DNA from: Halopseudomonas nanhaiensis | Lineage (GTDB): Bacteria > Pseudomonadota > Gammaproteobacteria > Pseudomonadales > Pseudomonadaceae | Reading direction: 5' to 3' | Assembly (NCBI RefSeq): GCF_020025155.1 | Contig: NZ_CP073751.1 | Span: 3,189,501 to 3,253,500, forward strand | DNA length: 64,000 bases | Shown: piece by piece, positions 17,845 through 26,044 of the stretch | Layout: each line of letters starts with the position of its first letter | Position numbering within the stretch: the stretch's first letter is position 1 | The notes under the pieces: model-generated | What the model saw: only the letters and a program-made list of their open reading frames with translations | The model's database searches: none | What the model was told of the DNA's origin: nothing | Translations under genes and position numbers: made by a program

Positions 17845-19221
17845 CTAAAAAACCACAAGAGAAGCTAAAACACCAAGAATCGCACACCCTGCCAGCACTT
17901 TGATCATGCCGACTTTGAAATGAAAAATCGCGACCATGGCGCCTACAGCCAGTAGCAACGACAGTACATCCAGGGATTCTAGGTTTGGCGTTAACACACG
18001 CGCTCCCATAAAGCGCCATTCGCCTACTTCAGCGAAAATAACGTGAAACCCAAACCAGATTGCTAAGTTCAGGATAACCCCGACTACCGCAGCGGTAATG
18101 GCTGACAGCGCGGAGCTCAGTGCGCGATTATCGCGTAGACGCTCCACATACGGAGCCCCTAAAAATATCCAAAGGAAACAAGGAACGAAAGTAACCCAGG
18201 TCGTCAGCAGCGCAGCCAGCGTCGCTGCTACCAAGGGATCAAGGCCTGTGGCCTCGCGATAAGCACCCATGAACCCGACAAACTGCACCACTTGAATTAA
18301 CGGGCCCGGGGTCGTCTCCGCCATGCCGAGGCCATCGAGCATTTCGCCCGGTGCCAACCATCCATAATTTTGCACCGCCTCTTGGGTTATGTATCCCAAC
18401 ACCGCGTATGCACCCCCAAAGGTCACCACCGCCATCTTGCTGAAAAAGAGAGCAATCTGGCTGAATACATTCTCGCTACCAAACATTGCCAACAGGAGCA
18501 CGACCGGCGTTAACCACAACAGCAGTAGGGTGGCTGACATGCGTAGCGACCACTGGCGATTGGGGTTTGCATGTGCAGGGAGTCCTTCCCCGAGTATGGA
18601 GTCTCGGTCGCTAAGAACTGACTCGTCAGCACTTCCATGGCCACCGCTCACTTCAAAGGCAGTCATGCCGCGCTTCCCGCCCCAATAACCTAGAAGAGCT
18701 GCGGTTAAAATAATGAGTGGAAACCCCACCTTAAAAAGGAAGATGGCGACAAAAGCCGCAGAGGCGATGCCAAGCATTATCCAATTCTTCAGAGCTCGCT
18801 TGCCTATACGTACAACTGCGTTAAGCACCACTGCCAGTACCGCCGCTTTCAAGCCAAAGAAGAGCCCTTCAACAGCTCCAACATTGCCCAGGACTGCATA
18901 CAGATAGCTCAGTGCTAGAATGGCGATAAAACCCGGTAGCACGAAGAGACTGCCCGCGACCAAGCCACCTTTGGTGCGATGCATTAGCCAGCCGATATAA
19001 ATAGCCAACTGCTGCGCTTCTGGCCCCGGTAGCATCATGCAGTAGTTGAGCGCGTGGAGAAAACGGCGCTCGCCAATCCATTTTTTTTCTTCGACAAGGA
19101 TGCGGTGCATCACTGCTATTTGACCGGCTGGGCCGCCGAAGCTCAATAATGCAATTCGTAACCAGACCCTGACGGCCTCACGAAACGGTACCTGATGGGA
19201 CGATTCAATGTTTGGGGGCAT
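17845..19221 (-). CDS. chrA: Chromate efflux transporter ChrA (long-chain CHR)
   Basis: A 458-residue, two-halved CHR-family transporter that expels chromate with a proton gradient. The N-terminal half has LLSFGGPAGQIAVMHRILVEEKKWIGERRF and LPGPEAQQLAIYIGW (motifs seen in pieces under the limit); the C-terminal half repeats VVTFGGAYAVLGYITQEAV and a GLGMAETTPGPLIQ motif. About ten hydrophobic segments. It diverges from chrB across a 75-base promoter region. Confidence 0.95.
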   Translation of the reverse strand: MPPNIESSHQVPFREAVRVWLRIALLSFGGPAGQIAVMHRILVEEKKWIGERRFLHALNYCMMLPGPEAQQLAIYIGWLMHRTKGGLVAGSLFVLPGFIAILALSYLYAVLGNVGAVEGLFFGLKAAVLAVVLNAVVRIGKRALKNWIMLGIASAAFVAIFLFKVGFPLIILTAALLGYWGGKRGMTAFEVSGGHGSADESVLSDRDSILGEGLPAHANPNRQWSLRMSATLLLLWLTPVVLLLAMFGSENVFSQIALFFSKMAVVTFGGAYAVLGYITQEAVQNYGWLAPGEMLDGLGMAETTPGPLIQVVQFVGFMGAYREATGLDPLVAATLAALLTTWVTFVPCFLWIFLGAPYVERLRDNRALSSALSAITAAVVGVILNLAIWFGFHVIFAEVGEWRFMGARVLTPNLESLDVLSLLLAVGAMVAIFHFKVGMIKVLAGCAILGVLASLVVF

Positions 19222-19249
19222 GGCGCACTCTTTAATAATGGCGGGATTT

Positions 19250-19284
19250 TTGTAGAATGTATAACGTTATTGTAATGAATACAA
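19250..19284. promoter_or_regulatory. Divergent chrA/chrB control region
   Basis: TTGTA (19250) and TACAA (19280-19284) flank the perfect palindrome ATAACGTTAT (19261-19270). The symmetry and its place between divergent genes suggest an operator, possibly for ChrB, which acts as a chromate-responsive regulator in some bacteria. Promoter boxes cannot be assigned with confidence. Confidence 0.5.
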
Positions 19285-19296
19285 CGAGAGGGCGTT

Positions 19297-20268
19297 ATGG
19301 CTGATCACATGCAACACTGGTTAATATTGATCATGCGCCTCAGCGGGCGGGCGGGAACGCCTCGCATGAGGATTTGGCGCGCTCTTCGTAGCTTAGGTGT
19401 GGCGGTACTCAGAGATGGCGTTTACTTGCTGCCTGCCAGCTCCTCCCGCAGAGAGGCCCTGGAGCAGCAGGCCAGCGAAATCAAGATGCTGGGAGGTGAC
19501 GCGCTGCTGATTGAGTTAGAGGAGTCAGCCATAGATGGCATTGATGATTTGCCTTCGCTCTTTGATCGAGCGGCAGATTTTCAAGCCTTAAGAACAGCGG
19601 TGGTTGACTGGCAGCAGGCATGCCCTCAGTTGGAGGAGCGAGAAGCACAGCGTCAATTGACCCAGCTACAGAGACGTTTGCAAAGCATTATGGAGATCGA
19701 TTTCTTTCCACGCGCAGAAAGTGAGCACGCCGTCACAGCCATGGCAGATGCGGAGAACGTCTTTAATCGTTGCTTTGTGCCTGACGAGCCGCAGCCGAAC
19801 CAGGCCGAGATCCCACTGCTTGATCGCTCTGCATTTATCGGAAGATGCTGGGCCACGCGGCGCCGCCCCTGGGTGGATCGGCTAGCATCGGCTTGGTTGA
19901 TCCAGCGCTTTATTGATCCCGAGGCTCGCTTCGTGTGGCTGGAACACCCAAACCAGTGCCCGCCAGATGCGCTAGGGTATGATTTTGATGGAGCCAACTT
20001 CACCCATGTTGATGACAAGGTCACCTTTGAAGTGCTGCTGAGGAGTTTCAGTCTTGAGACTCAACTGGGTTTAAGCAAGATTGGGGAGCTAGTTCACTAC
20101 CTGGATGTGGGAGGCCCCCCCGTTCCAGAGGCAGTAGGGTTAAAACTCATGCTGCTCGGGGCCAAGGAACGTTGTGATGATGATGATGATGCGCTCCTGC
20201 AACATACCAACATGCTGTTTGACGACCTTTATCAGGCGTATTTGACAGGAGACCCGTACCGGGAATGA
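19297..20268 (+). CDS. chrB: Chromate resistance protein ChrB
   Basis: A 323-residue protein in the ChrB family, which senses or supports chromate resistance. The N-terminal domain (about residues 5-130) carries RAGTPRMRIWRALRSLG and VLRDGVYLLPA, and the C-terminal chromate-resistance domain (about 180-323) carries RCWATRRRPWVDRLASAWLI and FIDPEARFVWL, with YDFDGANFTHVDD near residue 230. The ATG follows a GAGAGGG Shine-Dalgarno. It faces chrA and both lie within the metal block bounded by repeats. Confidence 0.9.
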   Translation: MADHMQHWLILIMRLSGRAGTPRMRIWRALRSLGVAVLRDGVYLLPASSSRREALEQQASEIKMLGGDALLIELEESAIDGIDDLPSLFDRAADFQALRTAVVDWQQACPQLEEREAQRQLTQLQRRLQSIMEIDFFPRAESEHAVTAMADAENVFNRCFVPDEPQPNQAEIPLLDRSAFIGRCWATRRRPWVDRLASAWLIQRFIDPEARFVWLEHPNQCPPDALGYDFDGANFTHVDDKVTFEVLLRSFSLETQLGLSKIGELVHYLDVGGPPVPEAVGLKLMLLGAKERCDDDDDALLQHTNMLFDDLYQAYLTGDPYRE

Positions 20269-20661
20269 GCGTCGCGCAGACAAAATGCGTTACCGGCCTC
20301 CCTGGCATAGTAACTATAAATGAACTTAGCTGTTGATCCCCATCGGAATAGAGACTATCGAGAATGCGAATGAGGGCTTGCTCACACAGCTGCTCTCTAC
20401 TTTCCATGGCAGCCCCCTAGCAAAAATAACTCCAGCCCCGTGAGTCTGTTGTTTTGCAGCCATTTGTGTAGTCGCATACCTTTCTTGCTTCCTTCAAGAG
20501 TTTCCGAGCAGATATAAAGACAGAGATAATCGGGGCAGACCACCGTATTGATACTCGGAGGGCTGCTCTTGGCCGAAAGTCGTCTGTCGCAACAGGCTTG
20601 AATCGGCCAATAAAGTACCCTCAATGTGTCGCGCGCCCCCACCGACCTCAGGATCAAAGCT
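20269..20661. other. 393-base gap between chrB and the DUF3223-like gene
   Basis: Contains repeat copy 3. A minus-strand frame starting at 20407 (MESREQLCEQALIRILDSL) reads protein-like for about 40 codons, then runs into the end of chrB, where the His run is the reverse of a GATGAT tract. It is at best the remnant of a gene cut by the chr insertion. Nothing else is recognised. Confidence 0.45.
20561..20615. repeat. Dispersed GGCC-centred repeat, copy 3
   Basis: GCTGCTCTTGGCCGAAAG at the left and TTGAATCGGCCAATAAAG at the right, with GTCGCAACAGGC in the centre, parallel the element at 13961-14017 along its length. It separates the chromate genes from the ATPase/DUF3223 pair. Confidence 0.75.
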
Positions 20662-20994
20662 TTACCGGCTTGCTAACGCTCTGATGGCTCTCTTTGCGGA
20701 AAACTCCTGCTCGCTCCCGTTGTTAAATTTGACGACGAAGCCCTGCGTCGTCCCGCCCTTGGGTCCAACTCCACGCGAGATGTTTCGCGTATAAAATGCA
20801 ATTGGCGACGCTGGTAGGGGCCAATCGGTGTACTCGCAGTATTTGACGTAAAGTTCGCATAGCAGGTCGAAATCCGCAGAGTCTTTTATATCACCCCCAA
20901 TGGCCAAATACTTATCCCGAATGCCGTAGAAAAATTGTTCTGCTTCCATTTGTGATTTAAAGCTGTGGTCGAGAACTTTTAGTGGGTTGGGCAT
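20662..20994 (-). CDS. DUF3223-like protein
   Basis: A 110-residue soluble protein. The order FKSQMEAEQFFYGIRDKY, a middle helical part DFDLLCELYVKYCEY, a FYTRN segment and a final GFVVKFNNGSEQEFSAKRAIRAL resembles DUF3223, a small domain of unknown function that turns up with nucleases and defence genes. It is downstream of the large ATPase on the same strand with an 86-base gap and probably shares its transcript. Family assignment is from pattern only. Confidence 0.6.
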   Translation of the reverse strand: MPNPLKVLDHSFKSQMEAEQFFYGIRDKYLAIGGDIKDSADFDLLCELYVKYCEYTDWPLPASPIAFYTRNISRGVGPKGGTTQGFVVKFNNGSEQEFSAKRAIRALASR

Positions 20995-21080
20995 TGCGCC
21001 TCCTTCATCAATGAATTTTGCGGCCGCTCCCTACAAAAACAGCAAGACGAACTGCACATCAAGCTTGAGGTGGTTCAGTT

Positions 21081-23246
21081 TTAGCCCAGTGCGATAACAT
21101 CGCCATACAGCCTCCGCAGATGTTCATCAGACATGTCCAAGATTGGCTCGTACATGAAAGAGTTTAGATGAATGTTCTCCGGAGTCATCAAAGTTACGCG
21201 CTGTAGGACTTTGATCGCCTTCAGCTCTGTGCCGAACAGCTCCCGGAACTTCTTTAACAGTTTAGGCGTTTGGTTTGCGTCGATACCTGCGACAAAGGCC
21301 GCATTGTTAATACGTTTCACCATGAAGCGTTCGGCGGTGAGTCGGATCGACACGGCTAGCACGATCTTGTTCTCGAAGTTAATCCCCTCTGCAGCGTTCA
21401 GGCATTCGCCGGCTTCGTGCATGATGAGGTCCATAACAGGTTTTGCGCCTTCTGCCGAAGCAACGTTTTTGCCGAACAGCCTGTTGAAGATCACATCCAG
21501 GTCTGAAATGGTAATTTGACTGGAGTCAGGCTTCCAGTGCAGCAGCGACGTTAGCGTGACAAAATCAGGGTCGGCAGCATCCTTTGTGTACTCAATGAGA
21601 TTGCGCATGAAGGGGATGCAGGCAATCTTTTTCTTCGGCTCGGTAGCGAATTTTGGTTTCCAGTCTTTAATAAAGACATTCTGAATGCCCGCAGCCTGCT
21701 CAAGCACTAATCCCGTTGCGGTCTTCGACGCCATGAAACAGTCCGGGTACCGGACAAACCGGCTCTGAACAGTCCGGTAAAAGTCGAAGTTGTGGGTGAG
21801 GATTATCTGCTTGAAGTGGGAATCTTCGGCAATGTCCATCAAATACTGAATGATTGCGTACTTGTTCTTATAGTCGAACGAATCCGCAATATCATCGACG
21901 ATAATGAGCGTTTCCTGTTTTGCCTTCTTTCGGACTTCGATTTCGAAAAGTATGTTCAGCACGTAGAAAGCCTTCTTTTCCCCCGTGCTAAGCGCTTGCA
22001 TAAGTGCATTGCGGTCAACGACGGCCATATCGTCGGCATCCTCAAATGTGAAGTCGAGGCTTAGCATCGGTTCCTGACCGAGGATGACAGCCAGTCGGTT
22101 AGTTGCATCCAGCTTGAACGGTACGAAAAATCGATCGTTGAAGATATCAATGACCTCTTCCCATTGGGTGCGCTCCTTCTCAGCCTGCCCTTCGATCTCT
22201 TTGCGTCTGGCCTGCGCTGCGTGGTACTTGTTCAGCAAATCCTGAAATAGCTCGAAGTGCTCCTTCAGGTAAGACTTCCAGACATCTTCTTTGAAGGCTG
22301 GTATGTTCCCAAGTCGGACCAGCAACTCCTCATGATTCAGCAGGTATGCTTCAAAGTCTCTTACCGTGACGTTCTTCTGGAGGAGCTTGTCGAGCTTCGC
22401 AAACTTATTCTTCAGGTCCTTGTCATTGGAGATAGCGTCCTTCTCTTTGGCGACCAGCTCTTCTAGTTCCTTCTGGCTGGTTATTTCCAACTTGGTGTCA
22501 GCGTTCAAGGTAACGGAATGCTTCGCATCAAAGAATCCGTTGTCCGCTAGCTGCTTTGCGACTGTTTCTGCGTTGTAGTAGTTAAATGTTCCCTTCCTGA
22601 AGTAAGTCGATGCGGCCAACAGCTCGTTGTACTTTTGGATGTAGTCCTGAATGGCAGTATTCGCTTCATCGGTACCGAGAAGGGCAAGCACCTTGTCGTC
22701 GAAGATCACGTCGTACGAAACTGTTGCGAGTGGGGAGTCTGGCATCTCGGAAACTTCGTCCCTAATGCGGTTCAGCGCAACATAGAACTGATCGGCGCGT
22801 GCTGTGAAGGTAATCGACAGCTCCTTTTCAATGTCCTTCTTGGAGCCCGATTGAACCTTCAGAGCTTTCAGCAAGGCCTCCTTTGCCGCCTCGATATCGG
22901 CATATAGCGCTTCGTATTCTTTGCGTAGAAGAGGATTGACCAGCAGCGTTGATGTCTTCGCGGAATGCCCAAGAACCTCGTCATACGGACGAACGACGAG
23001 CACGCTCTCCTTGGGCAGGTCCGCGCCGGCCTCATCCGTGATTTCGCGTCTACAAACGCGCGTCGTGAAGATCCGGTCCTTGGAGGCAGTACCGTCTGCA
23101 ACATCCTGGAAAGTTTGTGCGAGTGAAGACTTCATAGAACCGTTCGGCGCATAGACGGCGCACGCCTTAGCTTTGGAAAAGTCGAATTTGGTTTGCAGGC
23201 TCTTGATGCCGTAGCAGTTTTCCAGGTCAATATTTAATGTTTTCAT
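21081..23246 (-). CDS. SMC/RloC-like AAA ATPase, candidate phage-defence protein
   Basis: A 721-residue ABC/SMC-type ATPase. An altered Walker A APNGSMKSS lies at residues 33-41, long helical arms run through about 105-160 and 250-365, the signature LSTGEKKA is at 419-426, Walker B LIIVDD at 447-452 and the H-loop ILTHNFDFYRT from 482. A C-terminal domain of about 200 residues follows, with no nuclease motif I can name. The head plan is that of PrrC/RloC-type ATPases, in which VDD replaces the usual DE. The ATG at 23246 is preferred over an in-frame extension that runs through a repeat. Confidence 0.85.
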   Translation of the reverse strand: MKTLNIDLENCYGIKSLQTKFDFSKAKACAVYAPNGSMKSSLAQTFQDVADGTASKDRIFTTRVCRREITDEAGADLPKESVLVVRPYDEVLGHSAKTSTLLVNPLLRKEYEALYADIEAAKEALLKALKVQSGSKKDIEKELSITFTARADQFYVALNRIRDEVSEMPDSPLATVSYDVIFDDKVLALLGTDEANTAIQDYIQKYNELLAASTYFRKGTFNYYNAETVAKQLADNGFFDAKHSVTLNADTKLEITSQKELEELVAKEKDAISNDKDLKNKFAKLDKLLQKNVTVRDFEAYLLNHEELLVRLGNIPAFKEDVWKSYLKEHFELFQDLLNKYHAAQARRKEIEGQAEKERTQWEEVIDIFNDRFFVPFKLDATNRLAVILGQEPMLSLDFTFEDADDMAVVDRNALMQALSTGEKKAFYVLNILFEIEVRKKAKQETLIIVDDIADSFDYKNKYAIIQYLMDIAEDSHFKQIILTHNFDFYRTVQSRFVRYPDCFMASKTATGLVLEQAAGIQNVFIKDWKPKFATEPKKKIACIPFMRNLIEYTKDAADPDFVTLTSLLHWKPDSSQITISDLDVIFNRLFGKNVASAEGAKPVMDLIMHEAGECLNAAEGINFENKIVLAVSIRLTAERFMVKRINNAAFVAGIDANQTPKLLKKFRELFGTELKAIKVLQRVTLMTPENIHLNSFMYEPILDMSDEHLRRLYGDVIALG

Positions 23247-23342
23247 GTCTGATTCCCTTCGTTGTAATCTATTGCGTGTTTTGCTGGTCGGACTCCTGCG
23301 CTCTACTTGAGTCGACCCTGTCTTGAAAGACACTTGATGAGC

Positions 23343-23360
23343 GCTCTTGGCCGAAAGCCA
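23343..23360. repeat. Dispersed GGCC-centred repeat, half copy 4
   Basis: GCTCTTGGCCGAAAGCCA matches the left half of copy 3. It lies about 100 bases upstream of the ATPase gene, so copies 3 and 4 bracket the ATPase/DUF3223 pair. Confidence 0.6.
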
Positions 23361-23487
23361 CCCTCCAAGCCCACGACATAAACACTGCCTTAGCATTTTC
23401 CATTCAAACTTTTTTCAATCCTACATAACCCCCATGAGCCTACCACAGCCAGTCCGCTCAACTGGCCTGTCTCATGAGGTTTTTACT

Positions 23488-23808
23488 ATGTCTCGATCCT
23501 GTCCACGCTGCGGTTCGCAGCGGGTGGTTTTCTGTAATTACGGTAAACGCATTGGCGGTTATGTTGGCACTGTTGCTGGTGGCATGACCGGTGCTGCAAC
23601 GTCTACGGCAACTGGTGCCTTGGCCGGTACCCGTATCGGCATGCAGGTTGGCGTCATTGCTGGCCCTGGCGGTGTAGGTGCTGGTGCCGTACTTGGCGCC
23701 ATTACCGGTGCCTTTGCTGGCTGCATTGCTGGCCTGCGCCTGGGCAAGCTGGTAGATGACCAGCTGCTGTATCAACACCGCTGCCAAGACTGTCACGCGC
23801 ATTTCTGA
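23488..23808 (+). CDS. Zinc-ribbon plus glycine-zipper membrane protein
   Basis: A 106-residue protein with an N-terminal CPRCGSQ (Cys5, Cys8) and a C-terminal HRCQDCHAHF that together can form one zinc ribbon, separated by a long Gly/Ala-rich stretch (about residues 25-90, GGYVGTVAGGMTGAATSTA and similar) of glycine-zipper type that can insert in membranes. The start MSRSCPRCG is chosen because the upstream in-frame stretch is not conserved-looking. First gene of a rightward plasmid-like module. Confidence 0.75.
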   Translation: MSRSCPRCGSQRVVFCNYGKRIGGYVGTVAGGMTGAATSTATGALAGTRIGMQVGVIAGPGGVGAGAVLGAITGAFAGCIAGLRLGKLVDDQLLYQHRCQDCHAHF

Positions 23809-23844
23809 GCGTCCGCTCACCCCTCCCTTTCTTATCTCATTTTG

Positions 23845-23870
23845 CCGCCTGGGCTAATTGGCACAGGCGG
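23845..23870 (+). terminator. Hairpin between zipper gene and DUF932 gene
   Basis: CCGCCTG (23845-23851) pairs with CAGGCGG (23864-23870) and is followed by TTTA. Weak T-tract; possible leaky terminator 25 bases before the DUF932 ATG. The 9-mer GTCCGCTCA occurs just upstream (23811-23819). Confidence 0.5.
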
Positions 23871-23895
23871 TTTATGCCGTTATGGAGATTTCACC

Positions 23896-24864
23896 ATGGC
23901 ACATCAAATTGAAAATATGGCTTTCGTTGGTTCAACACCCTGGCATGGCCTGGGTAACAAGCTCTCCCGTCATCAGCCGCTGGAGGTATGGCAGCATGAG
24001 GCCGGGATGAACTGGCACATCGAGGAGTCCCCGGTGCGCTTTCTGTCGGATTCAGCAGCGCACCTTGGCAGCATTCACACCTTTCCAGATCAGAAGGTGC
24101 TCTACCGGTCAGACACAAAGGCTCCTCTGTCAGTGGTCTCGCAGCGCTACAAAGTAGTCCAGCCGTTCGATGTGATTGAGTTCTATCGCGATCTGACCGA
24201 ATACGCAGGCTTCGAGCTGGAAACTGCAGGCGTGCTAAAAGGCGGTCGCAAGTTCTGGGCCTTGGCACGGACGGGGCAAGCCTCGGTGCTAAAGGGCAAC
24301 GACTTGGTCAATGGCTACCTGCTGCTGGCTACCTCCTGTGATGGAAGCCTGGCGACCGTGGCCACGCCGACGACAGTACGGGTGGTTTGCAACAACACCC
24401 TGGCCATCGCACTGGATGGTTCAGCGCAGTCGATCCGTGTGCCCCATAGCACTGAGTTTGATGCTCAGGCCGTCAAGCGGCAGCTGGGTGTTTCGGTAGC
24501 GCAGTGGGATGACTTTATGTATCGCATGAAAACCCTCAGCCAACGCAAGGTCAACTCAGGTGAGGCGCTTGGCTATTTCCTGCAAGTCATCTGCGATGCC
24601 GATCAGGATGTCGATGATCGCCGTGAACTTAACCAGCATAGAGCTCTGCAGAAGGTACAGGATCTGTTTGCTGGCAAAGGGCGTGGCTCTCAGCTGGAGT
24701 CGGCGCATAACACCGCCTGGGGCTTGCTGAATGCCGTAACCGAATACGTAGACCACGACAAACGTGCCCGCAGCGTTGATCACCGTCTGGACTCAGCCTG
24801 GTTCGGCCAAGGCGCCAGCTTGAAGCAAAAAGCCCTGGATCAAGCCATGGCCCTGGTCGCTTGA
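23896..24864 (+). CDS. DUF932 (TIGR03299) phage/plasmid-like protein
   Basis: A 322-residue soluble protein of the DUF932 family, common on plasmids, ICEs and phages and without a known activity. Visible family features: IENMAFVGSTPWHGLGNKL, the PLSVVSQRYKVVQPFDVIEFY segment read in parts, and TPTTVRVVCNNTLAIAL. The start MAHQIENMAF follows a GGAG at 23884. It is usually found beside YqaJ-type exonucleases, as here. Confidence 0.88.
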   Translation: MAHQIENMAFVGSTPWHGLGNKLSRHQPLEVWQHEAGMNWHIEESPVRFLSDSAAHLGSIHTFPDQKVLYRSDTKAPLSVVSQRYKVVQPFDVIEFYRDLTEYAGFELETAGVLKGGRKFWALARTGQASVLKGNDLVNGYLLLATSCDGSLATVATPTTVRVVCNNTLAIALDGSAQSIRVPHSTEFDAQAVKRQLGVSVAQWDDFMYRMKTLSQRKVNSGEALGYFLQVICDADQDVDDRRELNQHRALQKVQDLFAGKGRGSQLESAHNTAWGLLNAVTEYVDHDKRARSVDHRLDSAWFGQGASLKQKALDQAMALVA

Positions 24865-24918
24865 TTCACGGCTCTGGACTATCTCACCAAACACCACCTA
24901 AATCACCCTTAACGACAT

Positions 24919-24951
24919 AAGCCCGGCAGCCACCGCTGACCGGGCTTTTTT
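24919..24951 (+). terminator. Intrinsic terminator upstream of the YqaJ gene
   Basis: AAGCCCGG (24919-24926) pairs with CCGGGCTT (24940-24947), followed by a T-run to 24951. It lies only 15 bases before the YqaJ ATG, so the next gene must be made by read-through or from a promoter very close by. Confidence 0.8.
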
Positions 24952-24966
24952 GCGTCTGGAGACATC

Positions 24967-25974
24967 ATGAACACAACCCACTCTACCCCTTCCCCTCTGG
25001 CGAATAAGCCTGGGCGTGGCGTCCTGCGCCTGGTCAGCACCAAGGATCTGAACCGTGAAGATTGGCTCGATGTACGCAAACGCGGTATCGGCAGCTCTGA
25101 CTCCTCGGCAGCCATTGGCCTGAACCCCTACAAGTCACAACTTGAGCTGTGGCTGGAGAAAACCAACCGCGACCAGGGCCTGGCCAAACCCAACCAGGAC
25201 GATGACAGCACTCCAGTATTTTGGGGTGTGGTGCTGGAACCTGTGGTCGCTTCCCAGTACCACCGACGCACAGGGAACAAGGTCCGCAAGGTTAATGCGG
25301 TGCTGCAACACCCCGAGATCCCCTGGATGCTCGCCAATATAGACCGTGAGGTGGTTGGCAGTGCTGAAGTGCAAATCCTGGAATGTAAGACTGCCGGTAT
25401 AAATGGCGCCAGGCTATGGCGTGACGGTGTGCCCAAGTATGTTGAGGTGCAGGTCATGCACCAACTGGCTGTCACCGGCAAGCAGGCGGCTGATGTAGCT
25501 GTGCTGCTCGGCGGTCAACAGCTTGAGGTGTACCGGATAGAGCGGGATGAGGTCTTGATCCAGCACCTGATCGAGCTTGAACGTCAGTTCTGGCATTACG
25601 TTGAAACCGACACACCGCCACCAGCCGATGGCTCTGAGTCCGCTGACATGGCACTGCGTCTGCTCTACCCGGAAGACACCGGTGTGGTTATTGACCTCTC
25701 TCAGGATCAGTCCCTGAACGAGACTTATACCGAGCTCAAGCAGGTACGTCAGTCACTCTCTGACCTGAACACTCGAGAATCTGTTCTCAAGCAGCGCCTG
25801 CAAGAATCCATGGGGGCAGCCAGTAAAGCCGTGTTTGCCGATGGTTCGATCACCTGGAAGAAAGCCAAGGATGGCACCGCCGTGGATATGGAGGCCCTGT
25901 TCAAGGCGCACCCTGACCTGAAAACCCAATACCAGATCAGCAAGCCTGGCAGCAGGCGATTTCTGGTCAATTGA
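24967..25974 (+). CDS. YqaJ-family viral recombinase (lambda exonuclease-like)
   Basis: A 335-residue PD-(D/E)xK exonuclease that would resect DNA ends for single-strand annealing. The YqaJ start signature RKRGIGSSDSSAAIGLNPYKS lies at residues 37-57, and the catalytic set is Glu91 (LEP), Asp126 (NID), Glu139 and Lys141 (LECKT). A C-terminal helical extension of about 120 residues follows. It sits between DUF932 and the directionality-factor-like gene, the usual plasmid and ICE neighbourhood. Confidence 0.9.
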   Translation: MNTTHSTPSPLANKPGRGVLRLVSTKDLNREDWLDVRKRGIGSSDSSAAIGLNPYKSQLELWLEKTNRDQGLAKPNQDDDSTPVFWGVVLEPVVASQYHRRTGNKVRKVNAVLQHPEIPWMLANIDREVVGSAEVQILECKTAGINGARLWRDGVPKYVEVQVMHQLAVTGKQAADVAVLLGGQQLEVYRIERDEVLIQHLIELERQFWHYVETDTPPPADGSESADMALRLLYPEDTGVVIDLSQDQSLNETYTELKQVRQSLSDLNTRESVLKQRLQESMGAASKAVFADGSITWKKAKDGTAVDMEALFKAHPDLKTQYQISKPGSRRFLVN

Positions 25975-25986
25975 TCCACCCCAACC

Positions 25987-26021
25987 AGGGCAGTCCGCTC
26001 ACTCAGCGACCTGCCCTTTTT
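25987..26021 (+). terminator. Intrinsic terminator after the YqaJ gene
   Basis: AGGGCAG (25987-25993) pairs with CTGCCCT (26011-26017), followed by TTTT. The loop contains GTCCGCTCA, also seen in the spacers at 23452 and 23811. Confidence 0.7.
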
Positions 26022-26044
26022 CGTTATTCCCTAGGAGCATTCCC

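Noticed and set aside
20397..20657. 86-residue minus-strand frame
   Set aside because: Spans repeat copy 3 and has no protein-like character beyond it.
21081..23246. Calling the ATPase RloC or PrrC outright
   Set aside because: The head motifs agree, but no zinc hook or anticodon-nuclease triad could be identified in the arms or C-terminus.
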